DNA of 64,000 nt from JACPNO01 sp963825405 (GTDB lineage: Bacteria; Acidobacteriota; Terriglobia; Bryobacterales; Bryobacteraceae), in contig CAWGTB010000003.1 in the NCBI GenBank assembly GCA_963825405.1, positions 1,116,001-1,180,000 of the forward strand, given 5' to 3'. How positions within the stretch are numbered: the stretch's first letter is position 1; every line of letters begins with the position of its first letter. Below are positions 17,797 to 24,867 of the stretch, piece by piece. The notes beneath the pieces were generated by a model. It saw only the letters and a program-made list of their open reading frames with translations, searched no databases and had not been told where the DNA came from. A program made the translations under genes and the position numbers.

Positions 17797-18708
17797 ATGT
17801 CCTGGAACCATTTACGGGTGCCGGCTTCGAGCGCCAATCTCGGGCCTGGGTTTGACGCCCTTGGCATGGCCCTGGGAATTTATCTGGAATGCCGGTTTCG
17901 CACGGCTGAGCAGCTTTCCATTCAGGTGCGCGGGCGGGACGCTGAAACGATTTCCACTGGCCCAGACAATCTGATCTGGCAGACTGCGCTCGCCGTGGCG
18001 GCCAAGGTGCAAGCGCCGATCGCGCCCATTGAACTGCTGGTCGACAACCAGATTCCGGTCGGCAAGGGGCTGGGATCGAGCGCTGCCGCGCTCACTGCCG
18101 GCGTGGTCATTGCCGATCGCTTGCTCAATCTTCGCTGGAAACCGCTGCGCATTCTGGACGAAGCCGCGCGCCTCGAGGGCCATCCGGACAACGTCGCGGC
18201 TTGCGTACTGGGCTCAATCGTGGCCAGCGCTATTGAATCCGGCGGCGCGGTGCGCAGCGTGCGGATCGAGTTGCCGTCTCTGTTCGGCGTGGCCGTTGTG
18301 GTTCCGGATTTCGTGGTGCCCACCGCGCAAGCCAGGAGCGTGCTGCCGGACTGCTATCCCCGCGCCGACGCGATTTTCAACGTGCAACGGGCTTCGCTGC
18401 TGATGGCGGCGCTGGCCACCGGAACCGCCAGCGCGTTTCCTACCGCTTTGGAAGACCGCTTCCATCATCCGTACCGCCTGGGATTGGTGCCGGGCCTCGA
18501 AGACATCCTCAAACTGCGCGCGCCCGGTCTGCTGGGATGCGCGCTCAGCGGCGCCGGGCCTTCGATCCTGGTGTTCTACGAACGCGGCTATGAGGCCGTG
18601 TGCGATCTGGTTCGCCAGGTCTTCGCCCTGCACGGGCATGCCTCAGAAGTGATGCTGGCGCAGGTGGCGGCGAGTGGTTTTGAACTGCGGGAAGGATTGC
18701 CAACGTGA
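17797..18708 (+). CDS. thrB: Homoserine kinase
   Basis: 303 residues, normal length. ThrB phosphorylates homoserine with ATP, the branch to threonine. GHMP-kinase fold: VPASSANLGPGFDALGMAL is motif 1 and PVGKGLGSSAAALTAGVV is the glycine/serine-rich ATP loop; LEGHPDNVAA and CALSGAGPSILVF (motif 3) follow. The stop overlaps the start of the U32-like gene by four bases (GTGA). metX, which draws on the same homoserine pool, lies 15 kb upstream in the window but in a separate unit. Confidence 0.95.
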   Translation: MSWNHLRVPASSANLGPGFDALGMALGIYLECRFRTAEQLSIQVRGRDAETISTGPDNLIWQTALAVAAKVQAPIAPIELLVDNQIPVGKGLGSSAAALTAGVVIADRLLNLRWKPLRILDEAARLEGHPDNVAACVLGSIVASAIESGGAVRSVRIELPSLFGVAVVVPDFVVPTAQARSVLPDCYPRADAIFNVQRASLLMAALATGTASAFPTALEDRFHHPYRLGLVPGLEDILKLRAPGLLGCALSGAGPSILVFYERGYEAVCDLVRQVFALHGHASEVMLAQVAASGFELREGLPT

Positions 18709-19661
18709 AAGCTTCGCGCGAATTTCTGGAACGCCGTGGATTGCCGGGCCGCGATCTGGCCGAGTGCCCCACGTCGACTAAGCGGTTTCCCGACGGCGGC
18801 CAATACCGCATCGAGATTCCGTCGACCGAAGGGCCGCGCTCGCTTGCCGCGGTGCTGGAGGAAGCCGGCAAACGCCGCGTGCCGGTGCATCGTGTCAGCC
18901 AGGGCAGCGGCATCATGCTCATGACCGACGACGAAATTTCCGAAATGCTGGCCATCGGCCGCCAGGCGGGCATGGAAGTGAATCTGTTTATCGGTCCGCG
19001 CGCTACGTTCGATACCGGTGCGCAGGTGGTAGCGCCGGCTGGGAAGTCGTTAGGCCTGAGTTTGCGCGGGGCTGACCAGTTGGTCTACGCCATGGAAGAC
19101 GCCAAGCGGGCGGCACGACTGGGCCTGCGCAGCGTGCTGGTGTCGGACATCGGCAGCCTGGAGATCATCGCCAACATGCGGGTCGCGGGTGATTTGCCGG
19201 CGAAGATGATCATCAAGACCTCGGTGATGATGGCTCCGGCCAATCCGGCGGCGGCGCGCCTTTTAGAATTACTGGGCGCGAGCACCATCAATATACCGTC
19301 GGATCTTTCCATTCCCCAAATCGCCGCCATTCGCGCCGCGATTCACGCGCCCATCGATTTCTATGTCGAGGCTCCGGACAACATCGGCGGCTTCATCCGC
19401 TACTACGAAATTGCCGAGCTGATCCGCGTGGCCTCGCCGATCTATCTGAAATTTGGTTTACGCAATGCGCCGGATGTGTACCCGAGCGGTACACACATCG
19501 AAAATACTGTGGTTGCGCTATCGCGCGAGCGCGTGCGGCGCGCCCAGATCGCCTGCGAAATGATTGCGCGCTATTGTCCGGAGGCCGCGATGTCGCCGCT
19601 GCGAGCCGCCGACCTCGGCATTCCTGGAGAGCCAGGGGCGTTTACTCCGTCAGGTATTTGA
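18705..19661 (+). CDS. U32-family peptidase-like protein (TIM-barrel, function unassigned)
   Basis: 318 residues from GTG 18705. The sequence matches a bacterial family usually labelled U32 peptidase: TSTKRFPDGGQYRIEIPSTE near the start, VHRVSQGSGIMLMTDDEI, IKTSVMMAPANPAAARLLE, FYVEAPDNIGGFIRYYEI and LKFGLRNAPDVYPSGTHIE. A peptidase activity has not been shown for this branch as far as I know, and no catalytic set is obvious; the fold is probably a TIM barrel and an enzyme of small-molecule metabolism is possible. Coupled to thrB. Its end overlaps the opposite-strand signalling gene by 20 bases. Confidence 0.7.
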   Translation: MKASREFLERRGLPGRDLAECPTSTKRFPDGGQYRIEIPSTEGPRSLAAVLEEAGKRRVPVHRVSQGSGIMLMTDDEISEMLAIGRQAGMEVNLFIGPRATFDTGAQVVAPAGKSLGLSLRGADQLVYAMEDAKRAARLGLRSVLVSDIGSLEIIANMRVAGDLPAKMIIKTSVMMAPANPAAARLLELLGASTINIPSDLSIPQIAAIRAAIHAPIDFYVEAPDNIGGFIRYYEIAELIRVASPIYLKFGLRNAPDVYPSGTHIENTVVALSRERVRRAQIACEMIARYCPEAAMSPLRAADLGIPGEPGAFTPSGI

Positions 19662-20499
19662 TCACCAGCACTTCGTTGCCGACTTCGTTGTAAATCACTT
19701 CATCCACCAGGCTGCGTGTGAGCAGTAGCCCGAACCCGCCAGGCCTGATTCCCATCTGGCTGCGTACCTGATGATGTCCGAGTGGAGAATCTGGCGGATT
19801 GGAAATGGCGGCGTGCGGGAGACGGTCGAAGGAAAAGCCGGGGCCGGGGTCGGCCACGTGATACATGATGGCGCGGGTGGTTCGCACATACGCCACGCGC
19901 ACTTTTTTTTGCGGATTGCAGCTGCCGCCGTGCTCGATCGCGTTCATCAGCACCTCGCGGAGGGCGGTGATGCCGTCTTCCCGGTCCTGTTCGGGAAGGT
20001 CCTGCTCCAGGCCGCGGATGAAGGGCAGCAGGCGCTCGACGATTTCCAGCTTGCAACGCACTTCGAGCGAAATCCACTCCGGAATAGCGGAGATGATTTC
20101 GATGTCGGAAATCCAGTCGTGCACGGCAATCGCCCGGCGGACGGCGTCTGCCAAGGCCAGCTCAGAAACGGGTTTGCTCAAATAGCCGTATGCACGCCCG
20201 CGCAGTGCGCGAACCACTTCCTGAGAAGTACTTTCGCTTACCAGCAGAACCACCGGCATGTCCGGCAGGGTTTCACGGATTCGCTCCAGCAGATCAATGC
20301 CGCTCATTCCCGGCAGGCGGGTTTCGAGAAGCACGGCATCGTAGCTCGACGCCCGGACGCGCTCCCAACCCTGCGGTCCATCATCGGCAAGATCGATTCC
20401 CCAACCTTGCGATACAAACTGGGAATTTAGGATTTCGCGAACACCGGGATCCGGGTCGACGACAAGAATGTGAGGTAATTTCTGAGCGGACGAGTTCAC
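19642..20499 (-). CDS. Pseudo-receiver domain fused to RsbW-like HATPase
   Basis: 285 residues. Residues 10-125 form a response-regulator receiver fold (HILVVDPDPG, LPGMSGIDLLERI, VVLLVSES, YGYLSKPV). The phospho-acceptor is Glu59 (VLLETRLPG) where Asp is expected, and the second acid of the DD pair is Pro16. Ser88 and Lys109 are kept. Residues 140-285 are an anti-sigma-factor-type ATPase: N box EVLMNAIEHGG, G1 DPGPGF and G2 GGFGLLLTRSLVDE. Fusions of receiver and RsbW-like domains control partner-switching of sigma factors. The Glu suggests a fixed activated-like state. No anti-sigma antagonist gene is adjacent. Confidence 0.8.
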   Translation of the reverse strand: MNSSAQKLPHILVVDPDPGVREILNSQFVSQGWGIDLADDGPQGWERVRASSYDAVLLETRLPGMSGIDLLERIRETLPDMPVVLLVSESTSQEVVRALRGRAYGYLSKPVSELALADAVRRAIAVHDWISDIEIISAIPEWISLEVRCKLEIVERLLPFIRGLEQDLPEQDREDGITALREVLMNAIEHGGSCNPQKKVRVAYVRTTRAIMYHVADPGPGFSFDRLPHAAISNPPDSPLGHHQVRSQMGIRPGGFGLLLTRSLVDEVIYNEVGNEVLVIKYLTE

Positions 20500-20628
20500 T
20501 GGCCCCCGCTCCTGGGCAAAACCGCGGCCCAGCGCGCCGAGGGCGTGCAGATTCCTTCCACGGGAGCAGAATACAAAGGGACGGGAAGGGCTGTCAAATT
20601 CTACCCATGCGATTGCCGCGCGGCAGCG

Positions 20629-22050
20629 CTACGTCTTGACCCCGATGCCGATGATAGAGGTGGGCGGCCACGGAAGATAGCGATCGATTTTTCGCCAAAG
20701 CCAAACCATCTTATCGAATAACTTCATCTGCATGGGGTCGAGGGTGGTGCGGCGCATGACACGGCCGCTCACGTACCAGCCCGGCCGCGAAATCCGGTTG
20801 AACTCCAGAATGGTTTCCACACGGAAGCCGGCCTGCTCCATTTTGGTTTTCAGCTCCTCGTGCGAATAGCGGCGGAAGTGGCCGAGGGCGGCGTCGAGCG
20901 ATCCATAAATCGCCTGATCATGCGGCACCAGCACGATGGCTCTACCGCCGGGCGCGAGCGCGGAATGAATGTTACGCAGCCCCATGTGATCGTCTTCGAC
21001 ATGTTCCAGCACGTTGAGACAGATCACGGAATCCATGGTGCCGGCGAATTCCATGAAATCGGTGGGGTCGGTGAGATCGCAGTAGCGCACCTTGAGATTG
21101 GGACGGTGCTGCAGACGCGTGGCCAGCCGCGCCATGTGTTCGGGATCCAGATCAGTCGCGACATAACACTTCACATTCGGGATCAAAACGCGCGTAAGAT
21201 TGCCGATCCCGGCGCCGATTTCAAGTACGCGCGAGCCCACGTAGGGGCGGATGGTGTCGGCCATCCAGCGGTTAAACCGGTTGGCGTGGGAGAGCGCGTG
21301 CAGAATATCGGGACCGGAATCTTTATAAAGCTCGTTGGTGAACGCGTAGCGCACGATGACGAAGAGGGCGGCGATAGCGTCCTTCATGCCGATCTTTTTG
21401 CCTTCTTCGTACGTGCGCCCGTGATAGCTGATGGGAGTTTCGTAGATGCGCACTTTGCGCTTGGCGGTCTTGATGGTGAGCTCGATTTCGATGCCGAAGC
21501 GGTCGCTATGTAGCGGGATGCTTTTCAGAAACGATGTGCGAAAGGCTTTGTAGCAGGTTTCGACGTCGGTCAGATTGAGATCGGCAACTACGTTGCACAT
21601 CGTGGTGAGAAATCCATTGGCCACCGAATGCCAGAAGTAGAGCACGCGGCGCTCGCCGACGATCATGAAGCGCGAGCCGTAAACGGCATCCGCTTTGCCT
21701 TCGACCAACGGGTGGAGCACGTGGCGGTATTCCTGCGGATCGTATTCGAGATCGGAATCCTGAATGATGGTGAAGTCGCCGGTGGCGAGCTCGATGGCGG
21801 TGCGGATGGCTGCGCCCTTGCCGCGGTTCTTTTCGTGGCGCACGACGCGGATGGTTTCCGGATGGTGGCTGGCGATTTCGGCGGCAATGTCGCCCGAGCC
21901 ATCGGTTGAGCCATCGTCGACGACGATGATTTCGCGCTCCATGCCATCGGGAAGCGGCGCCGCCAGCACGCGGGCGAGCAGGGGCGCAATGAATTCTTCT
22001 TCATTGAAAAGGGGGACCAGGACCGAGAGGCGGGATGGCTGCATGCCCAA
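20629..22050 (-). CDS. Bifunctional GT2 glycosyltransferase / class I methyltransferase
   Basis: 473 residues. Residues 5-240 are a polyprenyl-phosphate-mannose/glucose-type GT2 domain: LSVLVPLFNEEEFI, IIVVDDGSTDGSGD, the DxD loop IIQDSDLEYDP, YGSRF, and DVETCYKAFR. Residues 245-473 are a methyltransferase with motif I VLEIGAGIGNLTRVL, the acid of motif II in VATDLDPEHM, and LNVLEHVEDDHMGLRNI. Such fusions occur in Acidobacteria and are believed to build and methylate a lipid-linked sugar. There are no obvious membrane spans. ATG at 22050 is the third codon or so of a purine-poor start, so the exact start is uncertain by a few codons. Confidence 0.85.
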   Translation of the reverse strand: MGMQPSRLSVLVPLFNEEEFIAPLLARVLAAPLPDGMEREIIVVDDGSTDGSGDIAAEIASHHPETIRVVRHEKNRGKGAAIRTAIELATGDFTIIQDSDLEYDPQEYRHVLHPLVEGKADAVYGSRFMIVGERRVLYFWHSVANGFLTTMCNVVADLNLTDVETCYKAFRTSFLKSIPLHSDRFGIEIELTIKTAKRKVRIYETPISYHGRTYEEGKKIGMKDAIAALFVIVRYAFTNELYKDSGPDILHALSHANRFNRWMADTIRPYVGSRVLEIGAGIGNLTRVLIPNVKCYVATDLDPEHMARLATRLQHRPNLKVRYCDLTDPTDFMEFAGTMDSVICLNVLEHVEDDHMGLRNIHSALAPGGRAIVLVPHDQAIYGSLDAALGHFRRYSHEELKTKMEQAGFRVETILEFNRISRPGWYVSGRVMRRTTLDPMQMKLFDKMVWLWRKIDRYLPWPPTSIIGIGVKT

Positions 22051-22211
22051 TGTTCATTGTAGGATACACGTGATTTATGCCGTATTTGGGGGCGGCGCCC
22101 CAAGCATACGGTCGGTTTGTTTACAAGACGCCGACGTGGTCGACCATCTGCATTGCCCACCCAGCCAGCGCGGCCAAGAGGAGCGGCAGGCGCGCGCGCC
22201 CCCTTCCGAAA

Positions 22212-22334
22212 TTACTTAAATATGGCAAGCGCAATTAGAATGTCACGATTAGCGTAACGGGCTGTTTGGCAGTCGTGGCCGGGGAACCGAAGGCGTAAGC
22301 GCTCGTCGACGCAGTCATCGATCAGAAGGCGCAT
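22212..22334 (-). pseudogene. Truncated DUF5615-like (PIN-fold) toxin remnant
   Basis: A 40-codon open frame from ATG 22334 reads MRLLIDDCVDERLRLRFPG then HDCQTARYA, which is the N-terminus of DUF5615/VapC45-like toxins (normally a little over 100 residues, with the conserved LIDECVDERL start). After about 28 residues the match stops and the frame ends with NRDILIALAIFK, possibly derived from a C-terminal strand, implying an internal deletion. It directly follows the DUF433 antitoxin remnant and would have overlapped it. The remaining piece is too short to be an active nuclease. Confidence 0.55.
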
Positions 22335-22503
22335 CGGTGCAGTTGCTTGGCTTCTTCAAGCGCTTCCAGTGCTGCACCGCGGGATCTTCCAGAGTATCGC
22401 CGCCCTCCAGATGATCGAACAGCGTCTGGACGGGTACACGCGTGCCTCGGAACACTGGCACGCCGTGCATCGTATCGGGATCTCTGGTGATCGCTTGCGT
22501 CAC
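22315..22503 (-). pseudogene. Degenerate DUF433 antitoxin (VapB45-like)
   Basis: From GTG 22503, after GGTGGC, the frame reads VTQAITRDPDTMHGVPVFRG then TRVPVQTLFDHLEGGDTLED, the DUF433 core that forms the antitoxin DNA-binding half. Relatives continue through a short FL..FPSVS..QA segment before a helix ending in A-L-E-E-A-K-Q-L; here that segment is missing and the final helix (AALEALEEAKQLHRCAF) is found only in another frame ending at 22322. So the gene has both a deletion and a frameshift, next to a truncated toxin. I read the pair as a dead or dying toxin-antitoxin module. Confidence 0.6.
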
Positions 22504-22611
22504 GCCACCCTTGTCGCGCAAACCTGCGCTTTCCGTGCCGCCCCGCCCCTGCCACATTGCGTTCCACCCCTCCGCCTGCGTAAAATGAGTCCCCGAAGGC
22601 GAGGTTTACAA

Positions 22612-23427
22612 ATGAAACGCGCTGCAATCCTACTCTGCGCTCTAGCTGGTTCTTGGGCGCTCCTTGGACAAGAGGCCGCCCCCAAATACACGCGCGCCGA
22701 AATGGAGAAGTTTTTGCAGGACGCTAAGATCGTCTCGATCCGCGAGCTCAGCGTCGGCGTCACCAATTCCCGCAAGGCGAAACTCTCCGACGGCACCATC
22801 AATCACGACGCCCATGTGCAATCGGTCGACATCTATAAGGCTTCCTTCGCCACCGCGAAGGGCAACGAGCTGAACTTCAAAGACACCTACAAGTTCAATA
22901 TCGCCGCGTACCGGCTGGACAAGATCATGGATTTGGGCATGATCCCGCCCTCCGTAGAGCGCAAAGTGGATGGCAAGAACTGCGCGGTCACGTGGTGGGT
23001 GAATGATACGTGGATGACCGAGGAGGAGCGCGTCAAGCAGGGCCTGCAGCCGCCCAATCCTGCCGCCTGGAATCAGCAGATGTATGTGGTGCGCGTCTTC
23101 GACCAATTGATCTTCAACACCGACCGGAACCTGGGCAATCTGGTGATCGACAAACAATGGAACGCCTGGATGATCGACCACACGCGCGCTTTCCGCATGA
23201 CCGACAAGCTGCCGACCCTCAAGAATATCCCGCAATGCGAGCGCAAACTGCTCGCGGGGATGCGCAAACTCGATCAAGCCACCTTAAATGACGAGCTGAA
23301 ACCTTTCGTGAACAAGGACGAAATCAAGGCCATGCTGGTCCGCCGCGATCAGATCGTGAAATATTTCGACGAGCAGATTGCCGCCAAGGGCGAAGCGGCC
23401 GTGCTCTACGATTTGCCGGCGCGCTAG
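22612..23427 (+). CDS. Secreted protein with HipA/Fam20C-like kinase motif
   Basis: 271 residues from ATG 22612 (GGCGAGG upstream). MKRAAILLCALAGSWALLGQ is a clear signal peptide. The middle contains VVRVFDQLIFNTDRNLGN at 159-176 and WNAWMIDHTRAFR at 183-195. The spacing D-x-L-x-x-N-x-D-R-N-x-G-N, then I-D-H-x-R-A-F, is that of the catalytic and metal-binding loops of the HipA/PI3K-related and Fam20C-type atypical kinases. A possible nucleotide-binding Lys lies in VDIYKAS (Lys76). If active it would be a kinase outside the cytoplasm. No function has been shown. It is alone, between the toxin-antitoxin remnant and an opposing histidine kinase. Confidence 0.6.
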   Translation: MKRAAILLCALAGSWALLGQEAAPKYTRAEMEKFLQDAKIVSIRELSVGVTNSRKAKLSDGTINHDAHVQSVDIYKASFATAKGNELNFKDTYKFNIAAYRLDKIMDLGMIPPSVERKVDGKNCAVTWWVNDTWMTEEERVKQGLQPPNPAAWNQQMYVVRVFDQLIFNTDRNLGNLVIDKQWNAWMIDHTRAFRMTDKLPTLKNIPQCERKLLAGMRKLDQATLNDELKPFVNKDEIKAMLVRRDQIVKYFDEQIAAKGEAAVLYDLPAR

Positions 23428-23430
23428 CGT

Positions 23431-24822
23431 TCACGCCGGCAGCGTGACGGTGACCGTGGTACCTTCGCCGGTCGCGCTGGTGATCTGTATATTACCGCCG
23501 TGCTCGAAGACGATTTGGCGTGAGCTGAACAAACTCCAGTTGCCCGCCGACATTCGCCCGCTGGTCACGCGAAATCCCGGATCGAAAATGGTATCCAGAA
23601 TTTCCGGCGCCATGCCGCGGCCATTGTCCTCGATGCGTACTTCCACCAGCGTTTCCTTGGATTCGGTCGAAATGACAATGCGGCCATCGCCGTTGACGGC
23701 ATCGATGGCGTTACTCAGCAGACTGGAAAACACCGTGGTGAGTTGCTGCGGGCGGCAATAAAGACGCGGCAGCGTTTTGAGCTGAAATTCCAGGCGGATC
23801 TTGTCTTTGATTCTCGGCTCGAACAGGATGGCTACATCGCCCAGCAATTCGTTCAGGTCGATATCGGTGCGCGCGGTGTGGTCCATGTCTACAAACTGCT
23901 GCAGGCGCGCGATCACTTTTTGCAGGCGATCGAGCGAATTGGCGACGCCGCGGCGCAGGTCGGACTGCACGGCAACCAGGCGCGGCTGGGCTTCGGGCGG
24001 AGCGACGGCCTGTTTCGCGGCCAGCACCAGCATGGTGTCGATCGAACTCTTGAGCGCGCCCAGGGGCGTGTTGAGTTCGTGGGTGAGGGCTGCCGCCAGC
24101 CGTCCCACCGAGACCGCGCTTTCCGAAAGCAGCGCCCGGCTCTGCGCCGACGCGAGCATCTCGGCGATGCGCACGCCGTCTTCATGTTCTTTGTGGCGGG
24201 AAACGCGCTCCGCATAAACTACCGCGCTGAGCGCCGTCGCGAGCAGCGTTAGCATGAGCGTGAATACGATGTTGGAGGGATCCCAATGGGCGGGTTCCAT
24301 GACTTGCCATCTCAGCGCAGCGAGCGAGGCAGCCATGTAAACGGCGGTGATGCTCAATCCCAGCGCAAGCGTTTGCAGGGGAAGCAGCGGCGTGGCGGTG
24401 ATCGCCACCAGCATTACGGTGGTGATCTCGACCGGAATGTATTCGTCGCCTCCGGATGCATGCGGAGTAAGCAGCAATGACGAAACGATCAACAGTGACG
24501 CAGCGAATCCCGCCGAAAGTCCGACCAACGCCCGCGCGCGCTTATGACTCCAGCGGGTTCGGGCCACCGCCAGAGTAGCCATGCCGGCGGCGATCAGCAG
24601 GGCGGCTTCCCACAGGCGGCCGTAGATCGAGATATGCTCGCGCCCACGCAACGGAATTTCGATGAGCGTCTGCGCCGCCAACATCACGACCGCAGTCACA
24701 ATCTGGATGGCGCCGAGCGCCCGCAGTCCCAGGTGGCTCAGCCGGAGCACTTCGGAATGAAACGCTTCGTCCCGCTCGGCATTACCGGGCGTGAGGCGCC
24801 GCCAGATCCAACTCCAGTGCAT
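23431..24822 (-). CDS. Membrane histidine kinase with atypical ATP lid
   Basis: 463 residues. About six transmembrane segments occupy residues 30-205. The H box is ALTHELNTPLGALKSS (phospho-acceptor His), the N box LLSNAIDAVNG and G1 EDNGRGM. The place of the G2 box (normally G-x-G-T-G-L-G-L) is taken by SAGNWSLFSSRQIVFEHGG. Similar lids occur in other acidobacterial kinases as I recall, so this may be a subfamily and not a dead enzyme. It is transcribed divergently, 45 bases away, from the transporter-like operon at 24868, whose own kinase and response regulator it might cross-talk with. No extracytoplasmic sensor domain is recognised. Confidence 0.85.
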   Translation of the reverse strand: MHWSWIWRRLTPGNAERDEAFHSEVLRLSHLGLRALGAIQIVTAVVMLAAQTLIEIPLRGREHISIYGRLWEAALLIAAGMATLAVARTRWSHKRARALVGLSAGFAASLLIVSSLLLTPHASGGDEYIPVEITTVMLVAITATPLLPLQTLALGLSITAVYMAASLAALRWQVMEPAHWDPSNIVFTLMLTLLATALSAVVYAERVSRHKEHEDGVRIAEMLASAQSRALLSESAVSVGRLAAALTHELNTPLGALKSSIDTMLVLAAKQAVAPPEAQPRLVAVQSDLRRGVANSLDRLQKVIARLQQFVDMDHTARTDIDLNELLGDVAILFEPRIKDKIRLEFQLKTLPRLYCRPQQLTTVFSSLLSNAIDAVNGDGRIVISTESKETLVEVRIEDNGRGMAPEILDTIFDPGFRVTSGRMSAGNWSLFSSRQIVFEHGGNIQITSATGEGTTVTVTLPA

Positions 24823-24867
24823 AGTTCATAATGTAACGCGCTCTTAACCGCGTGGCGTGAAACCGGT

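Noticed and set aside
22051..22211. A further gene before the toxin remnant
   Set aside because: I see no start codon with a plausible reading frame, no recognisable motif and no repeat in this stretch. It appears to be non-coding or decayed.
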